Assembly (NCBI GenBank): GCA_013001595.1
Contig: JABDMH010000073.1
Span: 62,001 to 126,000 of the forward strand
Source: Saprospiraceae bacterium
GTDB lineage: Bacteria; Bacteroidota; Bacteroidia; Chitinophagales; Saprospiraceae
Reading direction: 5' to 3'
DNA: 64,000 bases
In this document: positions 44,948-53,057 of the stretch, piece after piece
Layout of the letters: every line of letters starts with the position of its first letter
Position numbering within the stretch: position 1 is the stretch's first letter
Translations under genes and position numbers: made by a program
Notes under the pieces: model-generated
What the model saw: the letters and a program-made list of their open reading frames with translations, nothing else
What the model was told of the DNA's origin: nothing
Databases searched by the model: none

Positions 44948-46783
44948 TTATGATTTTTTCTTAATCAATATGGCCCAGTCTTTTTCCGGATCTTCAGGAG
45001 AAGCGCCTAACGCTCTCTTGGCACCCCCCTCTATTTCAGTCACATTTCCATTTTGCAGAGCACCACCTGCCCTTGGGTTGTACCACTGTACGGAGTATGT
45101 ACCTTCTGCTGCGGACAGATCAATGCTTGCTTGACCACCATGCAGTAAATAGACGGCATAAATGTCGTTGGGTTTTACAAAACAGTAGCCTCGTGTTCCT
45201 GAGACCAAGTCATTAGAAGCATTCATTTCCGAAAATGGCAAATAGGTGTGGAAGAAGTTGATCGCATTGTACGTGAAGTCCCATACCCTGTCCCTCGATC
45301 TCCAATCTTCACATTCAAGATCGTTGTTGTGGTTCTTATAACCGAAGTACCATTCTGTGCCTCCGCCGCCAGCCATCAGGTTACCCCACAGCACCTCGCC
45401 ACGCACAGTGTCTTGATTGTTGTTTGGCTTATCATCAGGATCCATACCAATACTTGCTGGGCCGATCTCATCAAGATTGACCACCCATTGATTTCCAGCG
45501 CGTTTCGATTCTGCCAGCCACTTCAATGTGATTTCATGCGAATTTGCCGGATCATGAGTCTGTACTGACATACCATCCATATCTTCAAAACCGAGAAGTA
45601 AGGCAAATAGGGAGTCACGATGATGAGGATTCGAGTGAGAGTGGACAACGGTAAAGTTGTTGTAAGGATCAGTAGCCTTTATATAGCTAAACATAGCTTT
45701 CTGCTGCTCCGTTGTCTGTCCATTTGGAGAAAAGGAAGCTGGTCCATTCTCCTCTCCCATATTCCAGGTGATCGCCTGATGGTGTGCAAATCGTGCAATT
45801 AGTTCACGGAGATACAGCTTTCTTTGTGGACCAGTATTACCAGCATCTAGTAATCTTTCATTTTCAGTTTCTTGCAGCACCACATGCAACATCAATCCGA
45901 GATCGTCCATGTGGTCAAAGACAATCTCCCACTGATCCAATTTGCTGCAATCAAAACGATAACGTTCATCATATCCAGTATATGGCCAAACATCCTTGCC
46001 ATCTCCTCCGATATTCATCGTTAGAAAGTATACCGAATTGACACCCTTATCAGCAAGGTAATTCAGACCCCCAATCAGCCCCTTTCCTTTTCCATCACCC
46101 CAGGTCGGATCTCCCGCTCTCCAGTCTTTAATGTGTGGTTGGAAAGTATGCAGCTTCTTAACTGCCGCTTCCCCTTCACGATTTTCAGCATCTGTTCCAC
46201 GATGAGTGCCATCAAAGTCTTCGTATCCCAACAGGTTTTCAGGACTATCCGCTCCGGACTTGAGAAAATGTGCTCCAGATCCAGCATATTGTAAATACCG
46301 ACCACCAGATACCAAAAGTTTTCCTTTGGCATCAGCCGAAGCTTCTTCAACCATAATCTTACCACTTTGGCCATTGAAGGCGGTGGCTTCGCCCGCAGAC
46401 TCATCATCTGACATTGCAATTTGATCGCCTTGGCGAAAGGAGACTTCGTAGCTCCATTCCCCGGCTTCGATTGGGAGAAAATGTACCCGCCAGATATTTC
46501 CTGCGCTGGCTCCAGATTCACTCGCCTTACCATCTGCAGCATAGTATCCGGGTACTTTCAGTGTTTGGGTCCCCGAGCTGAAGGTGACTACAAGTCGGTA
46601 ATCCAGGAAAGGATTTGGTGTCGCATCTTCCGCAGTTTGAGGTCCTGCAAATTCAATGATGCATTCTTCCCACCTCTTAGCCTGAATCTCTTCGTCTTGC
46701 ATCGAATCGCCACAGCTGACCATAGACAGGACGCACACCATTAGAAAGGGGGCACATAGATAACTTGACATGTTGGTATTCAT
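44948..46783 (-). CDS. DUF5060 glycosidase-like lipoprotein
   Basis: Exported lipoprotein (lipobox SMVSC) of 611 residues. The N-terminal DUF5060 beta-sandwich covers about residues 38-150: WEECIIEFAGP, NPFLDYRLVVTF and NIWRVHFLPIEAGEWSYEVSF. A TIM-barrel-like domain resembling GH5-type or DUF4038 proteins follows (YFLTMNIGGDGKDVWPYTGY, RYRFDCSKLDQWEIVFDHMDDLGLMLHVVLQETEN, ITWNMGEENGP, with candidate acids in NMGEEN and NLDEIG). A C-terminal collagen-binding-like beta domain (YSVQWYNPRAGG) ends it. It is probably a glycoside hydrolase acting on a plant or algal glycan, substrate unknown. Confidence 0.83.
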   Translation of the reverse strand: MNTNMSSYLCAPFLMVCVLSMVSCGDSMQDEEIQAKRWEECIIEFAGPQTAEDATPNPFLDYRLVVTFSSGTQTLKVPGYYAADGKASESGASAGNIWRVHFLPIEAGEWSYEVSFRQGDQIAMSDDESAGEATAFNGQSGKIMVEEASADAKGKLLVSGGRYLQYAGSGAHFLKSGADSPENLLGYEDFDGTHRGTDAENREGEAAVKKLHTFQPHIKDWRAGDPTWGDGKGKGLIGGLNYLADKGVNSVYFLTMNIGGDGKDVWPYTGYDERYRFDCSKLDQWEIVFDHMDDLGLMLHVVLQETENERLLDAGNTGPQRKLYLRELIARFAHHQAITWNMGEENGPASFSPNGQTTEQQKAMFSYIKATDPYNNFTVVHSHSNPHHRDSLFALLLGFEDMDGMSVQTHDPANSHEITLKWLAESKRAGNQWVVNLDEIGPASIGMDPDDKPNNNQDTVRGEVLWGNLMAGGGGTEWYFGYKNHNNDLECEDWRSRDRVWDFTYNAINFFHTYLPFSEMNASNDLVSGTRGYCFVKPNDIYAVYLLHGGQASIDLSAAEGTYSVQWYNPRAGGALQNGNVTEIEGGAKRALGASPEDPEKDWAILIKKKS

Positions 46784-46838
46784 ATTGGTTAATTGCGGCT
46801 AACATACAATTTTAATGGAGGATCCGATCCTAGTTACA

Positions 46839-47867
46839 TCAGACCCTCACCGGTTGATTAGTTGCTGCACTTTTATACACCGCCTCCAAGACAACCATAT
46901 TTCTCAAATAAACCTCAGCCCGAGTTTCAAAATCGAACTGTTCCCTGTACGACTTCATCATCGCACTTTGAGCATGATACACACAGTCTCCGGCAAAATT
47001 TACATTAGATCGGACATAATCCACATTCACTGGATCCTCACCCAATGGTTTATAAAAGAGGGATGAATCGCTCTCTAAATAGATTACGCCCTTTCTTCCT
47101 TCCAAAGTGATTTTGCCGAAAGTATATCGTGGATCATCGGTGTTTGACTCATTGTACCTGTTTGCGTCTAGCAGTGCGGTAGTCCCATCGGTGAACGTGA
47201 ACACGACCAACGCATGATCTTCACCCTTTATGTTGGCATTGAAGGTTCCTAATTTTGCGTATACCTCCACGATCTCTCCGTGTAGATATCTAAAAACATC
47301 AATGTAATGTATTCCGGTCTCATACATGAATAATCGCGGCATTTTCCGAAAATAGGGTTGTCGGTTTAGATAGGCGTCATCTCCCCATCCATCACCAGTG
47401 CGTAGTTTGAGCTGAACATTGTGCAAGCCGCCCAAAATCCCTTGATCTTTCAATTCTTTAATCTTCCCATACCAAGGCTGAAACCTGAAATTCTCGTGAA
47501 TGAATAAGCTAACCTTACGTGCATGTGCCAATTTGACCATTACCCTTGCCTCCGCCAGCGATCTGGTAAAAGGCTTTTGGCAGATAATATGAATTCCCTT
47601 TTGACTAATGCGATTGATTAGATCAGCATGGGTGCTGGGTGGGGTAATGATATCAATAAAATCTACCACGCTATCCTCTAGCAGTGTTTCTATTCCTTTA
47701 TAGACCTTGGGCACTTGATATTTATCTGCAAGTTTTTGTGCCTTTTCCGTATCAATGTCGCAAATTGCCACAAGCTCTACATTAGAAACTCGTGTCCATG
47801 CTTCGATATGGTATTGAGCAAAATAACCTGCTCCCACACAGGCTATCCGAATCTTTGAGTCCGACAT
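46839..47867 (-). CDS. Gfo/Idh/MocA-family oxidoreductase
   Basis: NAD(P)-dependent sugar oxidoreductase of 342 residues. The Rossmann motif is GAGYFAQYH, the catalytic-lysine region reads CQKPFTRSLAEA (Glu of the usual EKP replaced by Gln), and the second domain has GIHYIDVFRYLHG with the catalytic His pair. Members oxidise or reduce hexoses, inositols or sugar acids. It lies in the leftward operon between two exported proteins. It is cytosolic and likely acts on the imported sugar. Confidence 0.9.
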   Translation of the reverse strand: MSDSKIRIACVGAGYFAQYHIEAWTRVSNVELVAICDIDTEKAQKLADKYQVPKVYKGIETLLEDSVVDFIDIITPPSTHADLINRISQKGIHIICQKPFTRSLAEARVMVKLAHARKVSLFIHENFRFQPWYGKIKELKDQGILGGLHNVQLKLRTGDGWGDDAYLNRQPYFRKMPRLFMYETGIHYIDVFRYLHGEIVEVYAKLGTFNANIKGEDHALVVFTFTDGTTALLDANRYNESNTDDPRYTFGKITLEGRKGVIYLESDSSLFYKPLGEDPVNVDYVRSNVNFAGDCVYHAQSAMMKSYREQFDFETRAEVYLRNMVVLEAVYKSAATNQPVRV

Positions 47868-47894
47868 ATTCGCTATATGTTGAAAAAAGTCAAT

Positions 47895-48536
47895 TTAGTC
47901 CGGCTGGGAATATTCCTTACTCATCATCCACTGATCAATTTCAAACCCATCCTCTCGCATCGAAAAAGAAATGGTATGCTTACCTGGTTGATCAATTTCC
48001 AAATATATGAGACGGGGCACTCCACAATGCTCTTCCTTGGTACGCTGCTTGCTCTCCCACGTCCACTGATGTTTGCCTTCGCACCACTGCATACGTTGAC
48101 CCGATTCAGGCCAAGTGCCATCTATTCCGACATGGATTCCATTGTCTTCAGTACCTGTACTGTAAGCTCTGACCCATACGTAGTATCTACCAGTATTTTC
48201 GAATTGAACCTGATAATGTAAGACACCAATTTGCCCCGGTTCATTAATAAAGTTTTCACCCTTGATCAATTTTTCATCATGATTGGTTCGCGTATCCGGT
48301 AGAATCTCAAGGTAAGCACCCCCACTGGCTGAATGGTGGTGGCTGGAATCGATATCGCGCATAGTGTATGCATCAGCCATATCCTTTTGTATATACCATT
48401 TACGCACATCATCTCTCTCTTGACTATGAAATGCCTCAGCTTCAACAATGACAATACCATCCTTTTCCTGAAAGAACTCCTGGCCCTCCGTGCAAGTAGT
48501 CATCAAAAAGACACTTAGAAGAAAAACAATTCGCAT
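47895..48536 (-). CDS. Lipoprotein with carbohydrate-binding-like beta-sandwich
   Basis: Exported lipoprotein of 213 residues with a signal ending near MTTC. Sequence GIVIVEAEAFHSQ, a long substrate loop, then GVLHYQVQFENTGRYYVWVRAYSTGTEDNGIHVGIDG and KHTISFSMREDGFEIDQWMMS match the CBM-like C-terminal domain of GH115 and several agarase-type proteins (a CBM6/CBM35-like fold). No catalytic domain is attached. It probably binds glycan on the cell surface and supports the nearby DUF5060 enzyme. Overlap with a Gfo/Idh gene 27 bp away suggests one transcript. Confidence 0.72.
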   Translation of the reverse strand: MRIVFLLSVFLMTTCTEGQEFFQEKDGIVIVEAEAFHSQERDDVRKWYIQKDMADAYTMRDIDSSHHHSASGGAYLEILPDTRTNHDEKLIKGENFINEPGQIGVLHYQVQFENTGRYYVWVRAYSTGTEDNGIHVGIDGTWPESGQRMQWCEGKHQWTWESKQRTKEEHCGVPRLIYLEIDQPGKHTISFSMREDGFEIDQWMMSKEYSQPD

Positions 48537-48557
48537 AGGTTTCTCTTTAATTGAAAA

Positions 48558-49811
48558 TTAATGTGCTAACCCTCTGTCGGCCTTTACATTCATCCATAGG
48601 AATAGGGCCAAAACATTTAGTGCCGCCGCCGTATAAAAGAAAAAATCATCACTCCCTGTCCAAGCTGTCAAGTAGGGAAATGCCAGGGCTGTGAGAAATG
48701 AGCCGACATTTCCCGCCATATTCATGGTGCCGGAGACTGCTCCACTATTTTTCTTGCCAATATCCACACAAAGTGCCCAGGATGGTGGCAAGGTCATATC
48801 TGCCCCGAAAATGGCCAAACTGAGCATCGCTACCGCACCAAAAGCAGTATCCATCTGGAGGCTTAGTAGCAACCCAACTGCTGCTAAAAAGAATCCGATC
48901 ATGGCAGGCATCTTCCTTGAGAGATTCCATTTTCCCTTTTGAAAAACACCATCAACCATTCCACCGGCCACCCAATTTCCGATGGCTCCGGCAATGAATG
49001 GTGCTACAGCGTACCATCCTGCTTCAACAGATGCCAGGTCATATTTCTGCTTCAAATATGGAAACAGCCAAGTCAGGGCAAAGAAAAAGGTAAAATTGCT
49101 ACAGAAATATTGACCAATAGCCGACCACATGTTTCGCGAACGGGATAAAACCGACCAATTCAGGGCTCCCTTTTCTGAAGTATCCAGCTGCTGACGATGT
49201 GCCAAAATATAGTCCAGCTCGTCTGATGAAACACCTTTATGCTCCTCGGGACTATCACGAAACGCAAACCACCAAATGAGGGCCCAAATTATGCCAACCA
49301 CCCCTAGAATAAAGAAGGATGTTCTCCAACCAATCCCATCAATCATCCAAGCCACCAATGGCAATGCAAAAGCGGCTCCCAGTCTAGAACCAGAAAAATT
49401 TAGGCCAATGACAACTCCCCTTTCACGTAAGGGCATCCATGAAAAAATCGCCCTGGAAAGTGAAGGAAATGCCCCCGCTTCCCCAGCACCAAAGAGAAAC
49501 CGCACGACCAGCAAAGACAAGAAGTTCCATGCAGCACCCGTCATTGCTGTCAGCATTGACCAGAACGTGACGATACCTGCCAGCACACTGCGAGGACCGT
49601 AGCGATCTGCCATCATGCCGCTGGGCACTTGCAGCAGAGCATATCCTAAGGCAAAAGCAGACAGCACCCAGCCCATCATCTTATCACTCAACCCTAAATC
49701 TGCAGCTATGGGATCTTTGGCAACAGAGATACATATCCGATCGATGTACAACAATAAGGTCAGCAAAAACATGCCAAACATAACCCAGTGCCTACTTCTA
49801 AGGAGTTCCAT
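48558..49811 (-). CDS. MFS transporter, anion:cation symporter (ACS) type
   Basis: Twelve-helix major facilitator of 417 residues. ACS marks are MLLTLLLYIDRICISVAKDPI in helix 1, GYALLQVPSGMMADRYGPR (loop 2-3 motif), GAGEAGAFPSLSRAIFSWMPLRERG and a conserved GSRLGAAFALPLV in helix 5. ACS members carry hexuronates, glucarate, tartrate and other organic acids with protons. Next to a DUF1537 kinase and a dehydrogenase, it most likely imports an acidic sugar. 73 bp separate it from the kinase gene. Confidence 0.92.
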   Translation of the reverse strand: MELLRSRHWVMFGMFLLTLLLYIDRICISVAKDPIAADLGLSDKMMGWVLSAFALGYALLQVPSGMMADRYGPRSVLAGIVTFWSMLTAMTGAAWNFLSLLVVRFLFGAGEAGAFPSLSRAIFSWMPLRERGVVIGLNFSGSRLGAAFALPLVAWMIDGIGWRTSFFILGVVGIIWALIWWFAFRDSPEEHKGVSSDELDYILAHRQQLDTSEKGALNWSVLSRSRNMWSAIGQYFCSNFTFFFALTWLFPYLKQKYDLASVEAGWYAVAPFIAGAIGNWVAGGMVDGVFQKGKWNLSRKMPAMIGFFLAAVGLLLSLQMDTAFGAVAMLSLAIFGADMTLPPSWALCVDIGKKNSGAVSGTMNMAGNVGSFLTALAFPYLTAWTGSDDFFFYTAAALNVLALFLWMNVKADRGLAH

Positions 49812-49884
49812 AGGTGCGGTGAACTAACTTCGTTCGAAGTTGAACGTGGCTTGAAGAAAAGGAAATACAGGCGGAATCAAAAAT

Positions 49885-51309
49885 TTACTTTGAAGGCAAA
49901 CCGCTGGCACTACCCAGCGTGTTGATCACGTCATAGAGGCCATGTTCACCACCCACATTTCCTGGGAATACCAAGTAGTTTAAATTCTGAAATTTGCTTT
50001 CGTCCCCCAATCTCCAAACAGGAACACCTGGTATGATCTGACCGAGCACCATTGCCCGTTCAACACCCAACGCATCAGTAGCGATGTCGCTAGATGTGAT
50101 GCCTCCTTTGGCTAAAATATAACGAGGCCTAGTATTCAATTCCCGGACTAGTGATATCAGACTGTTTGACACCGTACGACCGATGGCCAAATTCTGACTT
50201 TTAACAGCTACCGAAACCAAATCTCTGCTGGTAAATATGACCACATCCCGACCCTCTTGTATTCCAACCTCCATTTTGTTCCTGATGATGTACAAATATT
50301 CAGCAACATCATCACCTAGAAGAGCCTGAACATCAACCTCTAGACTCAGCACTCCTTTGTTATGCTCATGAAGAAAAGACAGCTGTTGGCTGCTCAAAGG
50401 CACGTAAGAACCAACGACGATCAGGGCTCCATTTTCCGAATCAAGCTGGAAGTCACTCCTTTTCAATAGAGGTTGTTTGCTGAGACCAGCAAGTGCAGCA
50501 ACCAAGGATGCCGCACTGCGAAAAATCGGATCAATGGATGTCTGGATGAGGGCAAGAGAAAACTTCGTAAGGTCTTCATATGCTGCCGCATTGATCACAC
50601 AATAACCTCCCGACTTAAGCCTCTTCAATTGAGCTGACAATTGAGTGACTGATTTAAGCCGAAGATCATTTATTGAGAGGCTTTCAATCGAAGAATAAGG
50701 AATACGCTGGCGCGATTTCTCTACAATCCAATCCTTGAGGTCAGCTGATTGGTAGCCGAACACTTTATCTCGAGCAAATGGAGTTTCACTAACCGGAACG
50801 AGCGCCGATCCTTTTTGTAGATAGTGTACGTCTTCCATCGTATATCGATCCCCCTCAAAGAAGGCAGGTATGAGAAAACAAATACCATCTTTAATCGCCA
50901 ACCGATTCACCAATACATCTGTCTCGAGGGGAAAGTGACCACGTAAGGTGCTATCGCTCCTGCTAACAACCCAGAACTTCAATTTCATTTGCTCAGCTAC
51001 CTTGTGCAAATTGGTACCGATTTTCGACATCAATTCAGTAGCTTCCGACGCTGGTAGACTCCGACTGTTAGTAAGAATGTAAAACAGAAAGGTGCCCTGC
51101 GAAAGTTCTTTACTAAGTACATCCATGCCCCAATGAGTGAGCACCGGAACATCATGCACGGTCTGGGTACCTGTTGGATCATCGTCTAGTACAACAATAG
51201 CGTCTATCCTCGAGCGTATGGCAACGCTCACCTGCTCAAAACTTATAGCTCCGGTCATTTCCGGCAACTTTGCAAACGCCAATGCTTTATCCCGCTGTGA
51301 TCCTGCCAT
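49885..51309 (-). CDS. Four-carbon acid sugar kinase (DUF1537)
   Basis: Kinase of 474 residues with both DUF1537 domains. The N-terminal domain has AIVVLDDDPTGTQTVHDVPVLTHW and FYILTNSRSLPASEATEL; the C-terminal domain has KGGITSSDIATDALGVERAMVLGQIIPGVPVWRLG. Known members phosphorylate tetronates, 3-oxo-tetronates or 3-oxo-isoapionate. The neighbouring decarboxylating dehydrogenase suggests a phospho-tetronate product here. Start is 1 bp from the cyclase stop, so the order is dehydrogenase, cyclase, kinase in one operon. Family certain, substrate not. Confidence 0.93.
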   Translation of the reverse strand: MAGSQRDKALAFAKLPEMTGAISFEQVSVAIRSRIDAIVVLDDDPTGTQTVHDVPVLTHWGMDVLSKELSQGTFLFYILTNSRSLPASEATELMSKIGTNLHKVAEQMKLKFWVVSRSDSTLRGHFPLETDVLVNRLAIKDGICFLIPAFFEGDRYTMEDVHYLQKGSALVPVSETPFARDKVFGYQSADLKDWIVEKSRQRIPYSSIESLSINDLRLKSVTQLSAQLKRLKSGGYCVINAAAYEDLTKFSLALIQTSIDPIFRSAASLVAALAGLSKQPLLKRSDFQLDSENGALIVVGSYVPLSSQQLSFLHEHNKGVLSLEVDVQALLGDDVAEYLYIIRNKMEVGIQEGRDVVIFTSRDLVSVAVKSQNLAIGRTVSNSLISLVRELNTRPRYILAKGGITSSDIATDALGVERAMVLGQIIPGVPVWRLGDESKFQNLNYLVFPGNVGGEHGLYDVINTLGSASGLPSK

Positions 51310-51969
51310 CTAAGATCTCTTTTGCTGTAGTGCGAAAACCCTGGCAGGGGCACCATCGCCATCTTTGATCTTTAGTGGCAATGCCACCAAAAGTACCTTC
51401 GGATCAATTATGTGGTCCAGGTTGGTCAATCCCTCAACAATCGTGACATTTCCGCCCAATAATATCTTATGAACTTCGGTTACCTCTGGTAGATTATTCA
51501 CATCAGCCACGGATGGCGGCTCCACACCCAGTACGTTGACCTTTTTATCAACACACCATTTCGCCAGCGAAGTACTAATGCGAGGCAGTTTATTTCGATA
51601 CCTTTCACTCCCCACAGTCTTGCTCCAGCCAGTGCGCATCAATATGCTTTGACCAGGTCTGATTTGATGTGAAACACTCGAAACATCGGAGACATTGATC
51701 AATTGCTGGTCTTTCACAATGGGAACATCGACCAACCAAGCTTCAGTGAAGAAGTTGGTGGCGGGTAGCTGATCAATAGTGACCTTTGAAACCCCAAAGT
51801 GCAAGGGAGCATCCATATGTGTGCCAGCATGAGAGTAGATATGCAATTGTTTGGCATTCCATCCATCGTCTTCTAACGTCCGACTCTGCTCTTCTGCATA
51901 ACCATCCATCCTGACATGATATGACATGGTAAGATCAATGATGTCATATGCCGAAGGATTGAATAGCAT
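51310..51969 (-). CDS. Cyclase-family metal hydrolase
   Basis: Cytosolic metal-dependent hydrolase of 219 residues in the cyclase/kynurenine formamidase family. The metal motif is HAGTHMDAPLHF with His47, His51, Asp53 and His57. Other marks are SILMRTGWSKT and EPPSVADVNNLPEVTEVHKILLGGNVTIVEGLTNLDHI. Members hydrolyse amides or lactones. In this operon a lactonase that opens an aldonolactone before phosphorylation is a reasonable idea. The gap to the dehydrogenase gene is 2 bp. Confidence 0.9.
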   Translation of the reverse strand: MLFNPSAYDIIDLTMSYHVRMDGYAEEQSRTLEDDGWNAKQLHIYSHAGTHMDAPLHFGVSKVTIDQLPATNFFTEAWLVDVPIVKDQQLINVSDVSSVSHQIRPGQSILMRTGWSKTVGSERYRNKLPRISTSLAKWCVDKKVNVLGVEPPSVADVNNLPEVTEVHKILLGGNVTIVEGLTNLDHIIDPKVLLVALPLKIKDGDGAPARVFALQQKRS

Positions 51970-51971
51970 GT

Positions 51972-53048
51972 CTAGATTGTGGCCGGTGTAGAAGCATGAA
52001 TTTTATCTAGCATAAGCTTGGTCAAATCGGCCGTCTTTGCTTCACCTCCTAGGTCACGGGTCATTTCACTTTCTGAAGTCACTTGATCAATGGTGTTAAG
52101 AAGATGCTTTGCCGCTGCAATCTCTCCAAGATGGTCAAGCATCAAGGAAACCGACCAGAATAGACCAATTGGATTTGCAATCCCTTGCCCAGCAATATCA
52201 GGAGCCGATCCATGAATCGGCTCAAACATACTGGGATAGTCTCCTTCAGGATTGATGTTTCCACTGCCTCCCAGACCCAAGCTACCCATGATCGCACCGC
52301 CCAGATCACTCAAAATATCTCCGATCATATTGGTGGTAAGAATCACATCGAAATACTCTGGATGCAAGACAAAATTTGCCGATGCTGCATCTACATACAT
52401 CTTTTTGTAGGATACATCCGGGTAGTGTTCTGACACTTCTCCAATCACTTTGTCCCAATAGCCGAGGGTATATATCAGGGTATTTGATTTGGTAACATTG
52501 GTAAGATTGCCTTTGCGCTGCTGAGCTAGTTTAAAAGCATAGTGCGCTACCCGTTCAATGCCGGCTCGGGTAAAAATACTGGTATCAATGGCCATACCTT
52601 CCGGTTGTTCCGGATAGAGGTGGCGGCCACTTTGCACGAATTCACCCTCATTATTTTCCCGAATGATCACAAAGTCAATGTCTCCAGCACTAGCTTGGCG
52701 CAACGGTCCTTTTATACCTGGAAAGCTTCGTACGGGTCTTAAATTTACATACTGTTTAAATGCCGTACGTACTTTGTTGGTATAATCCCTAAAAGGGAGG
52801 CGATCGTCGACCTCGGGCAATCCCACTGCTCCAAAGAGAATGGCATCAAACGCTTTCAAATCTTCCAAACCATCATCAGACATAAAAGCGCCATGCTGAA
52901 GATAATAACCTGCACCCCAAGGAAAATCTTGAATGTCGACCAGAAAATGAAATTTTTCTGCTAGGGCTTGGAGAACCTCTATTCCTGCAGGAACAATCTC
53001 ATCCCCAATCCCATCGCCATTGACGGCAGCAATCCTATATCGCTTCAT
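51972..53048 (-). CDS. Isocitrate/isopropylmalate dehydrogenase family (tartrate/malate type)
   Basis: Beta-decarboxylating dehydrogenase of 358 residues. NAVNGDGIGDEIVPAG starts the fold; RENNEGEFVQSGRHLY, NVTKSNTLIYTLGYWDKVI and DVILTTNMIGDILSDLGG hold the catalytic Lys and metal-binding Asp residues; EPIHGSAPDIAGQG binds NAD. The closest style is tartrate dehydrogenase/D-malate dehydrogenase (TtuC/DmlA), and leucine genes are absent. Beside a DUF1537 kinase it may oxidise and decarboxylate a phospho-tetronate to a triose phosphate, the job that PdxA2 does in the D-threonate pathway. That reaction is inference. Confidence 0.88.
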   Translation of the reverse strand: MKRYRIAAVNGDGIGDEIVPAGIEVLQALAEKFHFLVDIQDFPWGAGYYLQHGAFMSDDGLEDLKAFDAILFGAVGLPEVDDRLPFRDYTNKVRTAFKQYVNLRPVRSFPGIKGPLRQASAGDIDFVIIRENNEGEFVQSGRHLYPEQPEGMAIDTSIFTRAGIERVAHYAFKLAQQRKGNLTNVTKSNTLIYTLGYWDKVIGEVSEHYPDVSYKKMYVDAASANFVLHPEYFDVILTTNMIGDILSDLGGAIMGSLGLGGSGNINPEGDYPSMFEPIHGSAPDIAGQGIANPIGLFWSVSLMLDHLGEIAAAKHLLNTIDQVTSESEMTRDLGGEAKTADLTKLMLDKIHASTPATI

Positions 53049-53057
53049 CTCTGTCAG

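Noticed and set aside
51972-53048. LeuB identity for the dehydrogenase
   Set aside because: No leuA, leuC or leuD neighbours, and the sequence style is nearer to tartrate/D-malate dehydrogenases.
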